From the NCBI RefSeq assembly GCF_008365315.1, contig NZ_CP043506.1, forward strand, positions 2,750,619-2,814,618: a DNA stretch of 64,000 nt. The letters run 5' to 3'. Origin of the DNA: Acetobacter vaccinii (GTDB lineage Bacteria; Pseudomonadota; Alphaproteobacteria; Acetobacterales; Acetobacteraceae). The notes under the pieces were generated by a model. The model had not been told where the DNA came from and searched no databases. It saw only the letters and a list, made by a program, of their open reading frames with translations. Below are positions 55,490-64,000 of the stretch, piece after piece; within the stretch, counting starts at the first letter, position 1; each line of letters begins with the position of its first letter. The position numbers were made by a program, and so were the translations under genes.

Positions 55490-56107
55490 TTAGCGGGAGT
55501 AGAATTCGACCACCAGGTTCGGTTCCATCTGCACCGGATACGGTACATCGGAAAGCTGCGGGCCACGCAGGAACGTGCCCTTCATCTGGCGGTGGTCCAC
55601 TTCCATGTATTCCGGCACATCGCGCTCGGCGGACTGGGTGGCGTCCAGCACGATAGCAAGCTGCTTGGACTTTTCACGCACTTCGATCACATCACCATCC
55701 TGCACCAGGTAGGACGGAATGTTCATCTTGCGGCCGTTGACCAGGATGTGGCCATGGCTGATGAACTGACGTGCAGCGAACGGGGTGATCGCAAACTTCA
55801 TGCGGTAGATGACCGCATCCAGCCGGCGTTCCAGCAGGTTGATCAGGTTTTCAGACGTATCGCCCTTGCGACGCACGGCTTCCTGATAATAACGACGGAA
55901 CTGCTTTTCCGTGATGTTGCCGTAGTAGCCCTTGAGCTTCTGCTTGGCCATCAGCTGCACGGAGAAGTCGGAGGGCTTGCCCTTGCGGCGCTGGCCGTGC
56001 TGACCGGGGCCATATTCACGACGGTTGACCGGGGACTTTGCACGGCCCCACAGGTTAACGCCAAGGCGGCGGTTGATTTTGTACTTGCTCTCGAGGCGCT
56101 TGCTCAT
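55490..56107 (-). CDS. rpsD: 30S ribosomal protein S4
   Basis: 205 aa. Primary 16S rRNA-binding protein and translation repressor in many bacteria. N-terminal [21 protein letters not shown] lacks the zinc cysteines (C- form). The S4 RNA-binding domain is [42 protein letters not shown] (~93-134). As usual in Alphaproteobacteria it stands apart from the alpha operon. It has its own promoter and a leader of about 150 nt. Confidence 0.97.
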   Translation of the reverse strand: MSKRLESKYKINRRLGVNLWGRAKSPVNRREYGPGQHGQRRKGKPSDFSVQLMAKQKLKGYYGNITEKQFRRYYQEAVRRKGDTSENLINLLERRLDAVIYRMKFAITPFAARQFISHGHILVNGRKMNIPSYLVQDGDVIEVREKSKQLAIVLDATQSAERDVPEYMEVDHRQMKGTFLRGPQLSDVPYPVQMEPNLVVEFYSR

Positions 56108-56414
56108 GGTGCGCTCTAATCTCTCATCAGGCGGTGTACGCTGTGGCGTGCACCGTCATTACACCGGTAGTCCCCGTCCACCGTGGATCGGAGCGGGCGC
56201 AGACTGTATCACCGACGTGGCAACCGCCAGCCAGCCTGTCCTCATTCCCGGCAATGGTCGCAGCCTTTACGAAAAGCGCAGCCCAATGTCAAGGAAGGCA
56301 GAAAAACAGGCTGCACCCGTATGCACCTTGCATGCGTTGGATATTTTTCTTCCGCCTTACGGTCTGGCCATACTATCGAAGAGCCCAGTCCACAGATTTA
56401 CAAGGATTCATACC
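56108..56414. other. 307-bp divergent intergenic region between rpsD and an hdeD-like gene
   Basis: It holds the rpsD promoter (56264-56292) and the rpsD leader. No gene of its own is visible; a long plus-strand frame through it is the upstream extension of the hdeD frame. The leader could carry S4 autoregulation, but I could not fold a clear pseudoknot by eye. No clear promoter was found for the plus-strand gene. Confidence 0.6.
56264..56292 (-). promoter_or_regulatory. Sigma-70 promoter of rpsD
   Basis: On the minus strand a perfect TTGACA (-35, 56287-56292), 17-bp spacer, TAAAGG (-10, 56264-56269). It predicts a leader of about 150 nt before the rpsD ATG. Confidence 0.7.
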
Positions 56415-56969
56415 ATGCCGTTTACCCGCAAATGGGGTCTTTTCGTCGGGATCGGGCTTTTGCTGATCGTTTTGGGTTTTGTCGCCTGTATTGAGGCCGT
56501 TTCGGTCACACTGGCCAGCACCATCTTTATCGGGGCACTACTGATTTTTGCCGGTGTCATGCAAGGGGCCCACGCCTTTGCCGTGCGTGACTGGGGTGGC
56601 TTCCTGTTCTCGCTGCTTGGTGGGGTGCTTTACGTTATCGCGGGCGCACTGCTGATTGAAGAGCCTGTCTCAGGCTCTCTGGCCATTACCATCTTTGCCA
56701 GTGCCTGTTTTGTGGTGGTCGGTATTGCCCGTATCATCATGGCGCTCCAGCACCGTGCGCTGGCGGGCTGGGGGCTGATCCTGGGGAGCGGGGTTATCAG
56801 CCTTGTTGTCGGGCTTTGCCTGTATCTCAGCCTGCCCTGGTCCGGCCTGTGGCTGCTGGGCACGTTTATTGCGGTGGAACTGATCGCCAGTGGCGTAAGC
56901 TGGGTGCAGTTTGGTCTGGCACTGCGCGCCAGCAACACCACCATCCCTCCGTTTGGTGGGCAGGGCTAA
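56415..56969 (+). CDS. HdeD-family acid-resistance membrane protein (DUF308)
   Basis: 184 aa from ATG 56415 (AAGGA upstream). Six predicted membrane helices in three pairs: WGLFVGIGLLLIVLGFVA, TIFIGALLIFAGVMQ, SLLGGVLYVIAGALLI, ITIFASACFVVVGIARII, WGLILGSGVISLVVGL and LWLLGTFIAVELIASG. This repeated pattern is DUF308/HdeD. E. coli HdeD supports acid resistance at high cell density; a similar role is plausible in an acid-producing bacterium but unproven. Confidence 0.88.
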   Translation: MPFTRKWGLFVGIGLLLIVLGFVACIEAVSVTLASTIFIGALLIFAGVMQGAHAFAVRDWGGFLFSLLGGVLYVIAGALLIEEPVSGSLAITIFASACFVVVGIARIIMALQHRALAGWGLILGSGVISLVVGLCLYLSLPWSGLWLLGTFIAVELIASGVSWVQFGLALRASNTTIPPFGGQG

Positions 56970-57025
56970 CGCCCTCTGGCAGGCCCGCAAGAGCCTGCCA
57001 GCATCACCTGCCAGTGGCTAATGGC

Positions 57026-59650
57026 TCAACTGGCTTCGGTGCTTTCCTCGACCGGTGTGACAGGCGGCTCCTCCGCAGCTGTGTCGCTCTGCTTTGTCAG
57101 CAGCGGCGGAGTGCCTTCTTCCTTTGTCTGTCCCAGCAGTTTCTGGCGCGGCAGCAGGGTTACCGGGCGCTCCCCGGCCTCACGCCGTCGCAGGCTGGTC
57201 TGGATATTATCCAGCACCACGGGATAATCCTCCACCAGCCGCCGGAAGCGTGACGCCTTGATGGCCATGAAGTGCCCAAACTGCACGGCACGCATGGTCC
57301 CGACACAGCGCCATTTATGCAGCGCTTCCTGTGCGCCCAGCAGGTCGCCCGCGCCATACATGACATCCACCCCGGCCACATGGGTTTCAACCTGCCCTGC
57401 GCTGATAAAATACACATAGCGCATGCGGCTGCCCTTGCGGCTGATGATTTCCTGCGGCGCTACAAACCGCAGTGAGGTCGTGGTGGCCAGATCATGCAGT
57501 TCCGCCCCCGGCAACCCTTTGAAGACCGATGCTGCCTTGATGCGCTCTTCTATCCCGCTGCGCAGGTCAAAGCTCAGCCGCTTGTCCAGACGGTGGCGGC
57601 GGCGTTCAAGCTCCTTGAGCAGTTCACGGTTGAGCTCATCACTAATCAGGGATTCGGACAGCAGGGTATTATATTCCTCGCCTTCCAACCGCACGACAAT
57701 CTGGCGGAAAATGCGGTTTTCCAGCGCCTCTGCATAACCGTGATAGTGCAGCCGCAAGGTGGCCAGAGCTTCATCCAGCAGTTTGCTCTGGCGGGACAGC
57801 ACCTCGGCCACAATTTCCCCAATACGGCTGCCCAGTGTGGGCTCCAGCCGCTCGTGCATGAAGCGCATGAGCGATGTGGACGTAAAATGCGCAACCATGA
57901 GCATTTCAAACCGCTCAGCCATACACAGCATCAAAGGCCGCTCGAGGTGCAGGTAGTTGTGAATCCACTGCGCCAGACGGAAGCGGAAAGACGGGCTAAG
58001 CCGCCGCCGCATGGCCCGCACATAGCCCAGGCGCCCTTCCAGCCGCGCACCATCAATAGCGGCCTCCGCCGAGCGCAGCAGGGTTTCCATCACCCTGCGT
58101 GAAAGCCCCTGCATACGGAACAGGTCAAGCAGGAGGGAACGCTCCTGACTGGCAATGGTGATCAGCGCCAGATTGATCCGCTGCGTATCGGACATGGCAC
58201 TGTCAAACTCATTGACTTCCTTTTCCTCATCCGAGCGCCGCTGGATCTGATCCAGCACGGGCCGCGTGGCCTCCTTGTGAAAGCCCAGTTGCTCGGCCAC
58301 TTCCTTCGCGCGGTCACGCACATTGTGCAGACCAATGCCCAGCACCTGATGGCGCATGGCCTCATCAATAGGCGACAGCCGGTCAAGCTTGAGAAACAGC
58401 ACCAGCGACCGCAAGGTGGTACCATTGACCAGCAGGGTGATGAGCACAAAGCCCGTGGCAATAATACCGACAAAATGCGCAACCGGGGTGGAGACATGCT
58501 CGTTCTCGGTCACTGCCAGCGCCAGCGCCAGAGTAATGGCCCCGCGTAACCCACCCCAGACCATGGTGATCTTGAACGGCGTGGGCACCGGGGGGGACAG
58601 GCGTGTCCATGCCAGCAGGGGCAACATGCCAAACACCACCGCCGCACGCGCCACCATCCCCGCCACACTGGCAATCAGAATCAGTACCCAGTCCCACCGG
58701 GTCATGCCCACCAGCAGGTGCGGCACCAGCATGGAGGCCAGCACGAACACCAAAGACCCGGCCCAGAACACAAGCTGCTGCCACAACTGGTTCAGGAACA
58801 GCCATGTCTGCGGCCGGATCATGGACGGCCCGTATACCGAAAGGGTCAGCCCGCTGGCTGCCGTCGCCACCACGCCCGACACATTCAGGAATTCATCACT
58901 GATAATATAGACAACATAGGGCAGCGCGACGGTCAGCGTAATTTCAGCAGCGGAACTGCCGATGGCCGACATCATGAACAGGGTCAGCCGCCCGACCACC
59001 ACGCCGACAACAACCGCCCCGGCGAAGGAGATGAAAAACGACACAGCCGCCTCACCCACATGCAGGGCATGGTGCAGCGTGACCGAGGGCAGCAGGAGCG
59101 AGAAAATGGAAATGGCGGCGGCATCGTTCAGCAGTGCCTCGCCCTCAATCAGGCGGGTCAGCCGGGTTGTAGCCCCAATATCGCGGAAGATACCGGCCAC
59201 AGCGGAAGGGTCCGTGGTGGCCACGATCGCCCCCAGCAGCAGGCAGACCACCAGCGGCATCTGGGCGAACGGAAACAGCGCAAAGCCGATCATGGCCGTA
59301 GAAAGGGCTACGGCCACCACCGCCAGCAGCAGCACGGTTGCGGTTTCATGCGCCAGACGCCGGACATCAATGGCCAATGCCCCCTGAAACACCAGAACGG
59401 GCAGGAAGATCAGCAAAAATGCTTCACTGTTGACGGGAAAGTCCAGCAAGGCTTCCGCAATGCCGCTGAACGCCGAGGAATGGGATGTCCGCAGCCCGAA
59501 ATCTGCCAGCGAGCCGATAATAATGCCGACAATAGCCAGCAGCACCGTTTCGGACAGTTCCAGCTTGCGGGCAATGGGCTGCACCGCACTCACCACAACA
59601 AGGAGAAGCGCAATAACAAGCAGTACCGCAGCCAGACCCATTACCGCCAT
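57026..59650 (-). CDS. CPA1 Na+(K+)/H+ antiporter with long cytoplasmic tail and cNMP-binding-like domain
   Basis: 874 aa from ATG 59650, preceded by AGGGGGAG; a GTG eight codons upstream is possible. The N-terminal ~420 residues are the exchanger with about 12 helices and the ion-binding motifs TTDPSAVAGIF and EGEALLNDAAAI. A helical cytoplasmic region of ~270 residues follows, then a cyclic-nucleotide-binding-like domain (~690-805; VFKGLPGAELHDLATTTSL, YVYFISAGQVETHVAG, GAGDLLGAQEAL). The architecture recalls plant SOS1 and eukaryotic sperm NHE. It probably controls cytoplasmic pH or Na+; convergent with hdeD. Confidence 0.9.
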   Translation of the reverse strand: MAVMGLAAVLLVIALLLVVVSAVQPIARKLELSETVLLAIVGIIIGSLADFGLRTSHSSAFSGIAEALLDFPVNSEAFLLIFLPVLVFQGALAIDVRRLAHETATVLLLAVVAVALSTAMIGFALFPFAQMPLVVCLLLGAIVATTDPSAVAGIFRDIGATTRLTRLIEGEALLNDAAAISIFSLLLPSVTLHHALHVGEAAVSFFISFAGAVVVGVVVGRLTLFMMSAIGSSAAEITLTVALPYVVYIISDEFLNVSGVVATAASGLTLSVYGPSMIRPQTWLFLNQLWQQLVFWAGSLVFVLASMLVPHLLVGMTRWDWVLILIASVAGMVARAAVVFGMLPLLAWTRLSPPVPTPFKITMVWGGLRGAITLALALAVTENEHVSTPVAHFVGIIATGFVLITLLVNGTTLRSLVLFLKLDRLSPIDEAMRHQVLGIGLHNVRDRAKEVAEQLGFHKEATRPVLDQIQRRSDEEKEVNEFDSAMSDTQRINLALITIASQERSLLLDLFRMQGLSRRVMETLLRSAEAAIDGARLEGRLGYVRAMRRRLSPSFRFRLAQWIHNYLHLERPLMLCMAERFEMLMVAHFTSTSLMRFMHERLEPTLGSRIGEIVAEVLSRQSKLLDEALATLRLHYHGYAEALENRIFRQIVVRLEGEEYNTLLSESLISDELNRELLKELERRRHRLDKRLSFDLRSGIEERIKAASVFKGLPGAELHDLATTTSLRFVAPQEIISRKGSRMRYVYFISAGQVETHVAGVDVMYGAGDLLGAQEALHKWRCVGTMRAVQFGHFMAIKASRFRRLVEDYPVVLDNIQTSLRRREAGERPVTLLPRQKLLGQTKEEGTPPLLTKQSDTAAEEPPVTPVEESTEAS

Positions 59651-59891
59651 GCCATCACTCCCCCTTATTGTCACGCCTAACCGCCAGGCCCCTGCTTCAT
59701 GCCCATTTGGTACGGCAAAGAAATGGCAGCGCGCTATTTTTTTCGCCTCTTTCTAACAGGCCGGGCGCGCCCAGACTACTCCCAAAGGTGCAGAAGACCG
59801 GGTGCAAGCATGTCAGCCCTCCACCGCGCGCGGGGAACATTAGCCTCTGCCCGCCGTTCTGACAGAAGCCACCCATGCGGAGAAACACGCC

Positions 59892-61346
59892 ATGTCAGCG
59901 CAACCCACCCCGACCATGACCCCCTGCCCCATTGGCATCAACGCCACAGGCTCGCGGCAGGAGGAGGACTCACTGGGCAGTATGTCCATTCCCGCTGATC
60001 GGTACTGGGGCGCACAGACACAGCGCAGCCTGATCCATTTTTCCATCGGGGGCGACCACATGCCCCTGTCGCTCTACCATGCCTATGGCACCGTCAAAAA
60101 AGCAGCAGCACTGGTCAACGCGGCAGAGGGCAGGCTACCGGCCTGGAAGGCAGAACTGATTGCCCAGGTTGCGGATGAAGTCAGTGCAGGCAAGCTGGAC
60201 GCCCATTTCCCGCTGTCTGTCTGGCAAACCGGGTCCGGCACCCAGACCAACATGAACGTGAACGAGGTGATCGCCAACCGGGCCATCCAGTTAGCGGGTG
60301 GGGTTATTGGCAGCAAAACGCCTGTCCACCCCAATGATGATGTCAACATGGGGCAGTCCAGCAATGACTCCTTCCCCACCGCCATGCATGTTGCCACCTT
60401 GCTGGAAATTGAGGACAGGCTGATCCCCTCCGTCCAGCACCTGGTTGACGCGCTGTCCAGCAAGGCGGCCGCCTGGAAGGATGTTGTCAAAATCGGTCGC
60501 ACCCATTTGCAGGATGCCGTGCCGCTGACCGTCGGGCAGGAATGGTCTGGCTGGGCCTGCCTGCTGCAAGATGCGCTGGATGTGCTGAAAACCTCGCGGG
60601 AAGGCCTGTATGCTCTGGCCGCAGGCGGGACGGCCGTTGGGACGGGGCTGAATGCACCCCCCGGCTTTAGTGTGGCCATGGCGCAGCAGATTGCACAGTT
60701 GACGGGCCGTCCGTTTATAACCGCGCCCAACAAGTTTGCCGCACTCTCGGGGCTTGATGCCATGGCACGGGCATCAGCCGGGTTGCGGGCTGTGGCCATC
60801 CCCCTGCTCAAGATCGCCAACGACATGCGCTGGCTGGCCTCCGGCCCTCGCTGTGGTCTGGGCGAGTTGATCCTGCCCGAAAATGAACCCGGCTCCTCCA
60901 TCATGCCCGGTAAGGTCAACCCCACCCAGTGCGAAGCGCTGGTCATGATTGCAACGCAGGTTCTGGGCCATGATAACACCGTGGCCTTTGCCGCAAGCCA
61001 GGGCCAGCTTGACCTGAATGTCATGCGCCCGCTCATTCTGGCCAACTGCCTGCACAGTATCCGTATTCTGGCCGATGGGTGCCATAATTTCCGGGTCTTT
61101 TCAGTGGAAGGCACGCAACTGAACACCGCGCGTATCGAACAGTACGTGGCAGGTTCGGTCATGCTGGTTACAGCCCTTAACCCCGTCATCGGGTACGACA
61201 AGGCTGCCCAGATCGCGCATATCGCCATGGAGCATGACCTGCCCCTGCGCGAGGCAGCACTGCGTTCAGGCTTTGTAGATGCCCAGACCTTTGACAGCGC
61301 CGTCAACCCGCTAGCCATGGTCGGGCATGGGGTTGGTGGGGCGTAA
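59892..61346 (+). CDS. fumC: Fumarate hydratase class II
   Basis: 484 aa. Oxygen-stable, iron-free fumarase that hydrates fumarate to malate. Motifs: SIPADRYWGAQTQRS, TGSGTQTNMNVNEVIANRA, HPNDDVNMGQSSND (catalytic His region) and the superfamily signature GSSIMPGKVNPTQCE. About 25 extra N-terminal residues precede the conserved part compared with E. coli FumC. GGAG lies ~10 nt upstream. With AarA, isocitrate dehydrogenase and AarC it adds to the citric acid cycle genes here. Confidence 0.95.
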   Translation: MSAQPTPTMTPCPIGINATGSRQEEDSLGSMSIPADRYWGAQTQRSLIHFSIGGDHMPLSLYHAYGTVKKAAALVNAAEGRLPAWKAELIAQVADEVSAGKLDAHFPLSVWQTGSGTQTNMNVNEVIANRAIQLAGGVIGSKTPVHPNDDVNMGQSSNDSFPTAMHVATLLEIEDRLIPSVQHLVDALSSKAAAWKDVVKIGRTHLQDAVPLTVGQEWSGWACLLQDALDVLKTSREGLYALAAGGTAVGTGLNAPPGFSVAMAQQIAQLTGRPFITAPNKFAALSGLDAMARASAGLRAVAIPLLKIANDMRWLASGPRCGLGELILPENEPGSSIMPGKVNPTQCEALVMIATQVLGHDNTVAFAASQGQLDLNVMRPLILANCLHSIRILADGCHNFRVFSVEGTQLNTARIEQYVAGSVMLVTALNPVIGYDKAAQIAHIAMEHDLPLREAALRSGFVDAQTFDSAVNPLAMVGHGVGGA

Positions 61347-61526
61347 ACGCTTTGCCCTAAACCGGATCGGCAGTATGCTGGGGTTGTACACCCGCTTTCA
61401 GCCTGTGCGTGACAGCCCGATACAAGCCTTGCTTTAGTAAGGCTGGCTGGAGTGGCCTTTTTCCATAGAGGCCTTGCACCCTGTCCCTACGTGCAGGCAG
61501 CCCCTTTAGCAGGACCCCGCGCTATC

Positions 61527-61673
61527 ATGACTGAAAAGGTTATCCGCATTGCCATAGTCGCCGGCACCGTCATGGTGGCTATTATTGTTTTCTGCACCAT
61601 GTTTTCCAACTTCTCGGCCCTCATGCGGGGGCAGACCCCTCCGGGTGCCATCAGCCACGACAGCCGCAGCTAA
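61527..61673 (+). CDS. 48-aa single-span membrane protein
   Basis: Begins MTEKVIRIAIVAGTVMVAIIVFCTMF and ends GAISHDSRS; one helix (~7-27) with a short polar tail. AGGA about 12 nt upstream of ATG 61527. A longer start at 61452 would add a Pro/Ala-rich segment unlike a real N-terminus. It lies 6 bp before the peptide-binding protein gene, so probably co-transcribed. No recognised family; the reading frame is short, so confidence is moderate. Confidence 0.6.
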   Translation: MTEKVIRIAIVAGTVMVAIIVFCTMFSNFSALMRGQTPPGAISHDSRS

Positions 61674-61679
61674 ACCCAT

Positions 61680-63365
61680 ATGGCCGCGGCGGGGAGGCTG
61701 TTAGTGCAAGCGCCTTGGCGCACGGCAGCCGCACTCTTACTGTGTGCCCTGCCGCCGACGGCCCATGCCAGTGCAGAAGATACAGCCACCCACCGGGGCG
61801 GCACACTGCGGCTTGTAGCGTCGTCCTCTGCCGGGACACTGGACCCGCAGATCAACTACTCCGGGCAGTACATCAACCTTTTCGCGAATGTGTATGATGG
61901 GCTGACAACCTTCCGCAAAGCGACTGGCCCCAGCGGGACCGAGGTTGTGGCGGATCTGGCTGAGGCCATTCCTACCCCCACCGACAACGGCCTCAGCTAC
62001 ACGTTTATACTGCGCGACGGGTTACGGTTTTCCAACGGTCAACCCGTGACTGTGGCGGATGTGGCGGCGTCTTTCCGGCGCATCTTCCGTGTCGGCTCCC
62101 CCACGGCCGGGGCATTCTACGGGGCCATCAAAGGGGCGGATGCCTGCCTGGCCCAGCCCACACACTGCACTTTGCAGGACGGGTTAAGCATAGACCCCGC
62201 CCGTCGCAGCATTACCTTCCACTTGCAGCACCCCGATGCCGAGTTCATGCAAAAGCTGGCCTTCACCCATGCTGTGATCCTGCCCGCCAGCAGCCCCGAC
62301 CATGACACCGGCACAACACCCCTGCCCGGCACCGGCCCTTACAGGCTGGCAGACTATGCCCCTGCCACCCACCTGACCCTTGAGCGCAACCCGTATTTCC
62401 ACCCCTGGAACCCACAGGCCCAGCCCGAGGGGTTTCCTGACAGGATAAGCTATACGTTTGGTATTCCTGATGAAGCGGCCGTGACGGCGGTCGAGAACGG
62501 GCAATATGACTGGATGGCAGACCCCATCCCCATGGACAGGCTAGGGGAACTGGGCAGCCATTATATTGCCCAGACCCATGTCATGCCGCATCCCTCCATC
62601 CTGTTCCTGACCATGAACATGCACGAGCCACCGTTTGACAGCCTGCTGGTACGTCAGGCTGTCAATTATGCGCTGGACCGCAGGGCGCTGGTTATTCTCA
62701 ACGGTGGGCCGGGCACTACCCGCCCTCTGTGTGGGCTGGTGCCCTCTTTTCTCCCACCCGGCAGCGGGCCTTGCCTTTATACGACCGGCACGGGTGAACG
62801 CTGGCGGGCACCCAACCTACAAAAAGCCCGCCAACTGGTGCATGACAGCGGCACATGGGGGCAGAAAGTGACATTGATCACAGCCAATACCAGTGTGGCC
62901 ATGGCCATGGGCAACTGGGTGCGCGACATGCTGGAAGCCCTGGGCTACAAAGCCACGCTACACCCATTGGCCAGCAATGTAGCTTTTTCCTACATCCAGA
63001 ATACCGATAACCATATGCAAATTGCCCTGGCAGGCTGGTCGGCGGATTATCCCTCCCCCTCCAACTTTCTGGATGCCTTGCTGGGGTGCGAGAACTTCCA
63101 CCCTCACTCCGACAGTTCCATCAACAGCCCCGGCTTTTGTGATGCAACGACCCAGAGACTGATGGATCAGGCCAAGACCGATGTCTCCCTGACCCTGCAG
63201 GAGCGCAACGCGCTGTGGGGCCAGGCGCAGCAGCGCATTATGGAACTCGCCCCCATGGCCCCCGTGATAGAAAAAGACAACGTGGTGCTGACCTCACCCC
63301 GCCTACAAAATTTTTTCTATACCCCGGTCAATCAGCTTCTGTTCTCCCAGGTCTGGCTGCACTGA
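61680..63365 (+). CDS. ABC transporter solute-binding protein, family 5 (peptide/nickel type)
   Basis: 561 aa. Signal peptide ~1-31 (APWRTAAALLLCALPPTAHASA). SBP_bac_5 features: GGTLRLVASSSAGTLDPQ, a YDGLTTF segment, LRDGLRFSNGQPVTVADVAASFRR, NPYFHPWNPQAQPEGFPDRISY, and AGWSADYPSPSNFLDALL near the C-terminus. It would bind di- or oligopeptides or related ligands in the periplasm. No permease or ATPase gene is adjacent, so it is an orphan binding protein, or its transporter is encoded elsewhere. Confidence 0.9.
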   Translation: MAAAGRLLVQAPWRTAAALLLCALPPTAHASAEDTATHRGGTLRLVASSSAGTLDPQINYSGQYINLFANVYDGLTTFRKATGPSGTEVVADLAEAIPTPTDNGLSYTFILRDGLRFSNGQPVTVADVAASFRRIFRVGSPTAGAFYGAIKGADACLAQPTHCTLQDGLSIDPARRSITFHLQHPDAEFMQKLAFTHAVILPASSPDHDTGTTPLPGTGPYRLADYAPATHLTLERNPYFHPWNPQAQPEGFPDRISYTFGIPDEAAVTAVENGQYDWMADPIPMDRLGELGSHYIAQTHVMPHPSILFLTMNMHEPPFDSLLVRQAVNYALDRRALVILNGGPGTTRPLCGLVPSFLPPGSGPCLYTTGTGERWRAPNLQKARQLVHDSGTWGQKVTLITANTSVAMAMGNWVRDMLEALGYKATLHPLASNVAFSYIQNTDNHMQIALAGWSADYPSPSNFLDALLGCENFHPHSDSSINSPGFCDATTQRLMDQAKTDVSLTLQERNALWGQAQQRIMELAPMAPVIEKDNVVLTSPRLQNFFYTPVNQLLFSQVWLH

Positions 63366-63403
63366 TCAGCCAGAACGGAGGTTAGCTTCCCGACGACCCC
63401 ACG

Positions 63404-63426
63404 TTATCCACAGAATCTGTGGATGA
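63404..63426. promoter_or_regulatory. Inverted pair of DnaA-box-like nonamers
   Basis: TTATCCACA (63404-63412, exact consensus) faces TGTGGATGA (63418-63426, one mismatch from TGTGGATAA). Together they give the palindrome ATCCACAG/CTGTGGAT with a 3-nt centre. It lies between convergent genes, so it could instead be a small transcription-ending hairpin. The rest of this ~205-bp gap shows no credible gene. Confidence 0.45.
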
Positions 63427-63570
63427 AACACAGGACAACAGGAGGATGAGTGCTTAAAACCATGGGATAAACCCGTGCGCTCGGCCAAAACCCTGCCCGC
63501 TGCCAGTGTACAACTTCCAACGCAGGCGGGCGCAGTCAGCCCGCACAGAAACTGGACTGCCCCGATGGCC

Positions 63571-64000
63571 TTAATCAGTAGCAATACGCTTTAAAACATC
63601 GTCCCGTACGCTTGCGGGCAGTGGCACATAGTCCAGAGTGTGGGCGATAGCGCCCCCCTGCGTCAGCCCCCACTGAAAAAACTGGCGCACACCCTTGCCG
63701 TTGTTTTTATCGGTGCTTACCGCAGGCATAAGCACATAGGTGGTGGTCACAATCGGCCAACTGCCTGTGCCTGCAGTATCGCACAGGCTTGCAGTCATGT
63801 CCTGAGGGTCCCAGTGGGCATTTTCTGCCGCATGGGCAAAGTTTTCTGCCGATGGCTTAACAAACTCCCCCTCCCTGTTCTGCAACTGTACGGTCGGCAA
63901 GTGGTTACGGCGGGCATAGGCATATTCCAGATAACCGATGCTTCCGTCAGTATTGCGCACGTAAATGGCAATACCGTCATTTCCCCGTGCACCGGCCCCC
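63571..64000 (-). CDS. pstS: Phosphate ABC transporter substrate-binding protein PstS, C-terminal part
   Basis: The last ~142 residues; the frame runs off the right edge of the window. The segment GNDGIAIYVRNTDGSIGYLEYAYA is diagnostic for PstS (phosphate-binding loop and following strand), followed by WPIVTTTYVLM and FFQWGLTQGGAIAHTLDYVPLP at the C-terminus. It binds phosphate in the periplasm for PstCAB. Convergent with the family 5 binding protein. Confidence 0.92.
   Translation of the reverse strand, partial: GAGARGNDGIAIYVRNTDGSIGYLEYAYARRNHLPTVQLQNREGEFVKPSAENFAHAAENAHWDPQDMTASLCDTAGTGSWPIVTTTYVLMPAVSTDKNNGKGVRQFFQWGLTQGGAIAHTLDYVPLPASVRDDVLKRIATD

Noticed and set aside
54506..56119. 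537-codon open frame on the plus strand opposite prfC and rpsD
   Set aside because: It is the antisense shadow of two certain genes; the translation has no domain pattern, and it arises from high GC at third positions.
63366..63584. 72-codon minus-strand frame between the binding protein and pstS
   Set aside because: No ribosome-binding site, Cys-rich without a pattern, and it overlaps the DnaA-box palindrome; probably not coding.

Overview
The window is gene-dense, GC-rich chromosomal DNA with about 56 protein genes. No tRNA, rRNA, insertion sequence, prophage or CRISPR array was seen. It reads as core genome of an acetic acid bacterium (Alphaproteobacteria, family Acetobacteraceae, most likely Acetobacter). 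The best evidence is a succinyl-CoA:acetate CoA-transferase with Glu294 and Gly388 at the AarC positions, facing a chorismate mutase / SixA / citrate synthase (AarA) cluster. Alphaproteobacterial markers support this: a TrcR-type DUF1013 regulator, two DUF465 proteins and an NAD-type isocitrate dehydrogenase.

Layout. 1-6.1 kb: end of bioA, a lipoprotein, pgsA, uvrC, an M19 dipeptidase and xthA. 6.3-12.5 kb: tamB-tamA, overlapping, for outer-membrane assembly. 12.7-24 kb: an acyltransferase, then miaB-phoH-ybeY-corC with overlapping ends, a Tat-type DsbA-like protein, a very long smc, and a degenerate GDPD-like protein. 24-29 kb: aarC on the minus strand, then a metallophosphatase, chorismate mutase, sixA and aarA on the plus strand. 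29-38 kb: pyrE-murI, a polyprenyl diphosphate synthase, a methyltransferase, nrdA/nrdB behind a pair of NrdR boxes, and a Gfo/Idh/MocA oxidoreductase.

38-46 kb: secD-secF, a small lipoprotein, mscL, rpmE, a small heat-shock gene with an apparent sigma-32 promoter plus RNA-thermometer leader, trcR, two divergent DUF465 genes (one only 54 codons), and purE-purK. 46-56 kb: two translationally coupled RadC-like genes with opposite losses of function, uvrD, prmA, aminopeptidase P, isocitrate dehydrogenase, prfC and rpsD. 56-64 kb: an HdeD-type membrane protein, a CPA1 antiporter with a cyclic-nucleotide-binding-like tail, fumC, a 48-aa membrane protein next to an orphan peptide-binding protein, and the end of a PstS-like protein.

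Together AarA, AarC, isocitrate dehydrogenase and fumarase supply four steps of the acetate-oxidising citric acid cycle of acetic acid bacteria. HdeD, the antiporter, MscL and the small heat-shock protein fit life in acid, ethanol and osmotic stress. The most unusual points are the split RadC-like pair, the doubly controlled small heat-shock gene, the overlong SMC arms and an NrdA without an ATP-cone.
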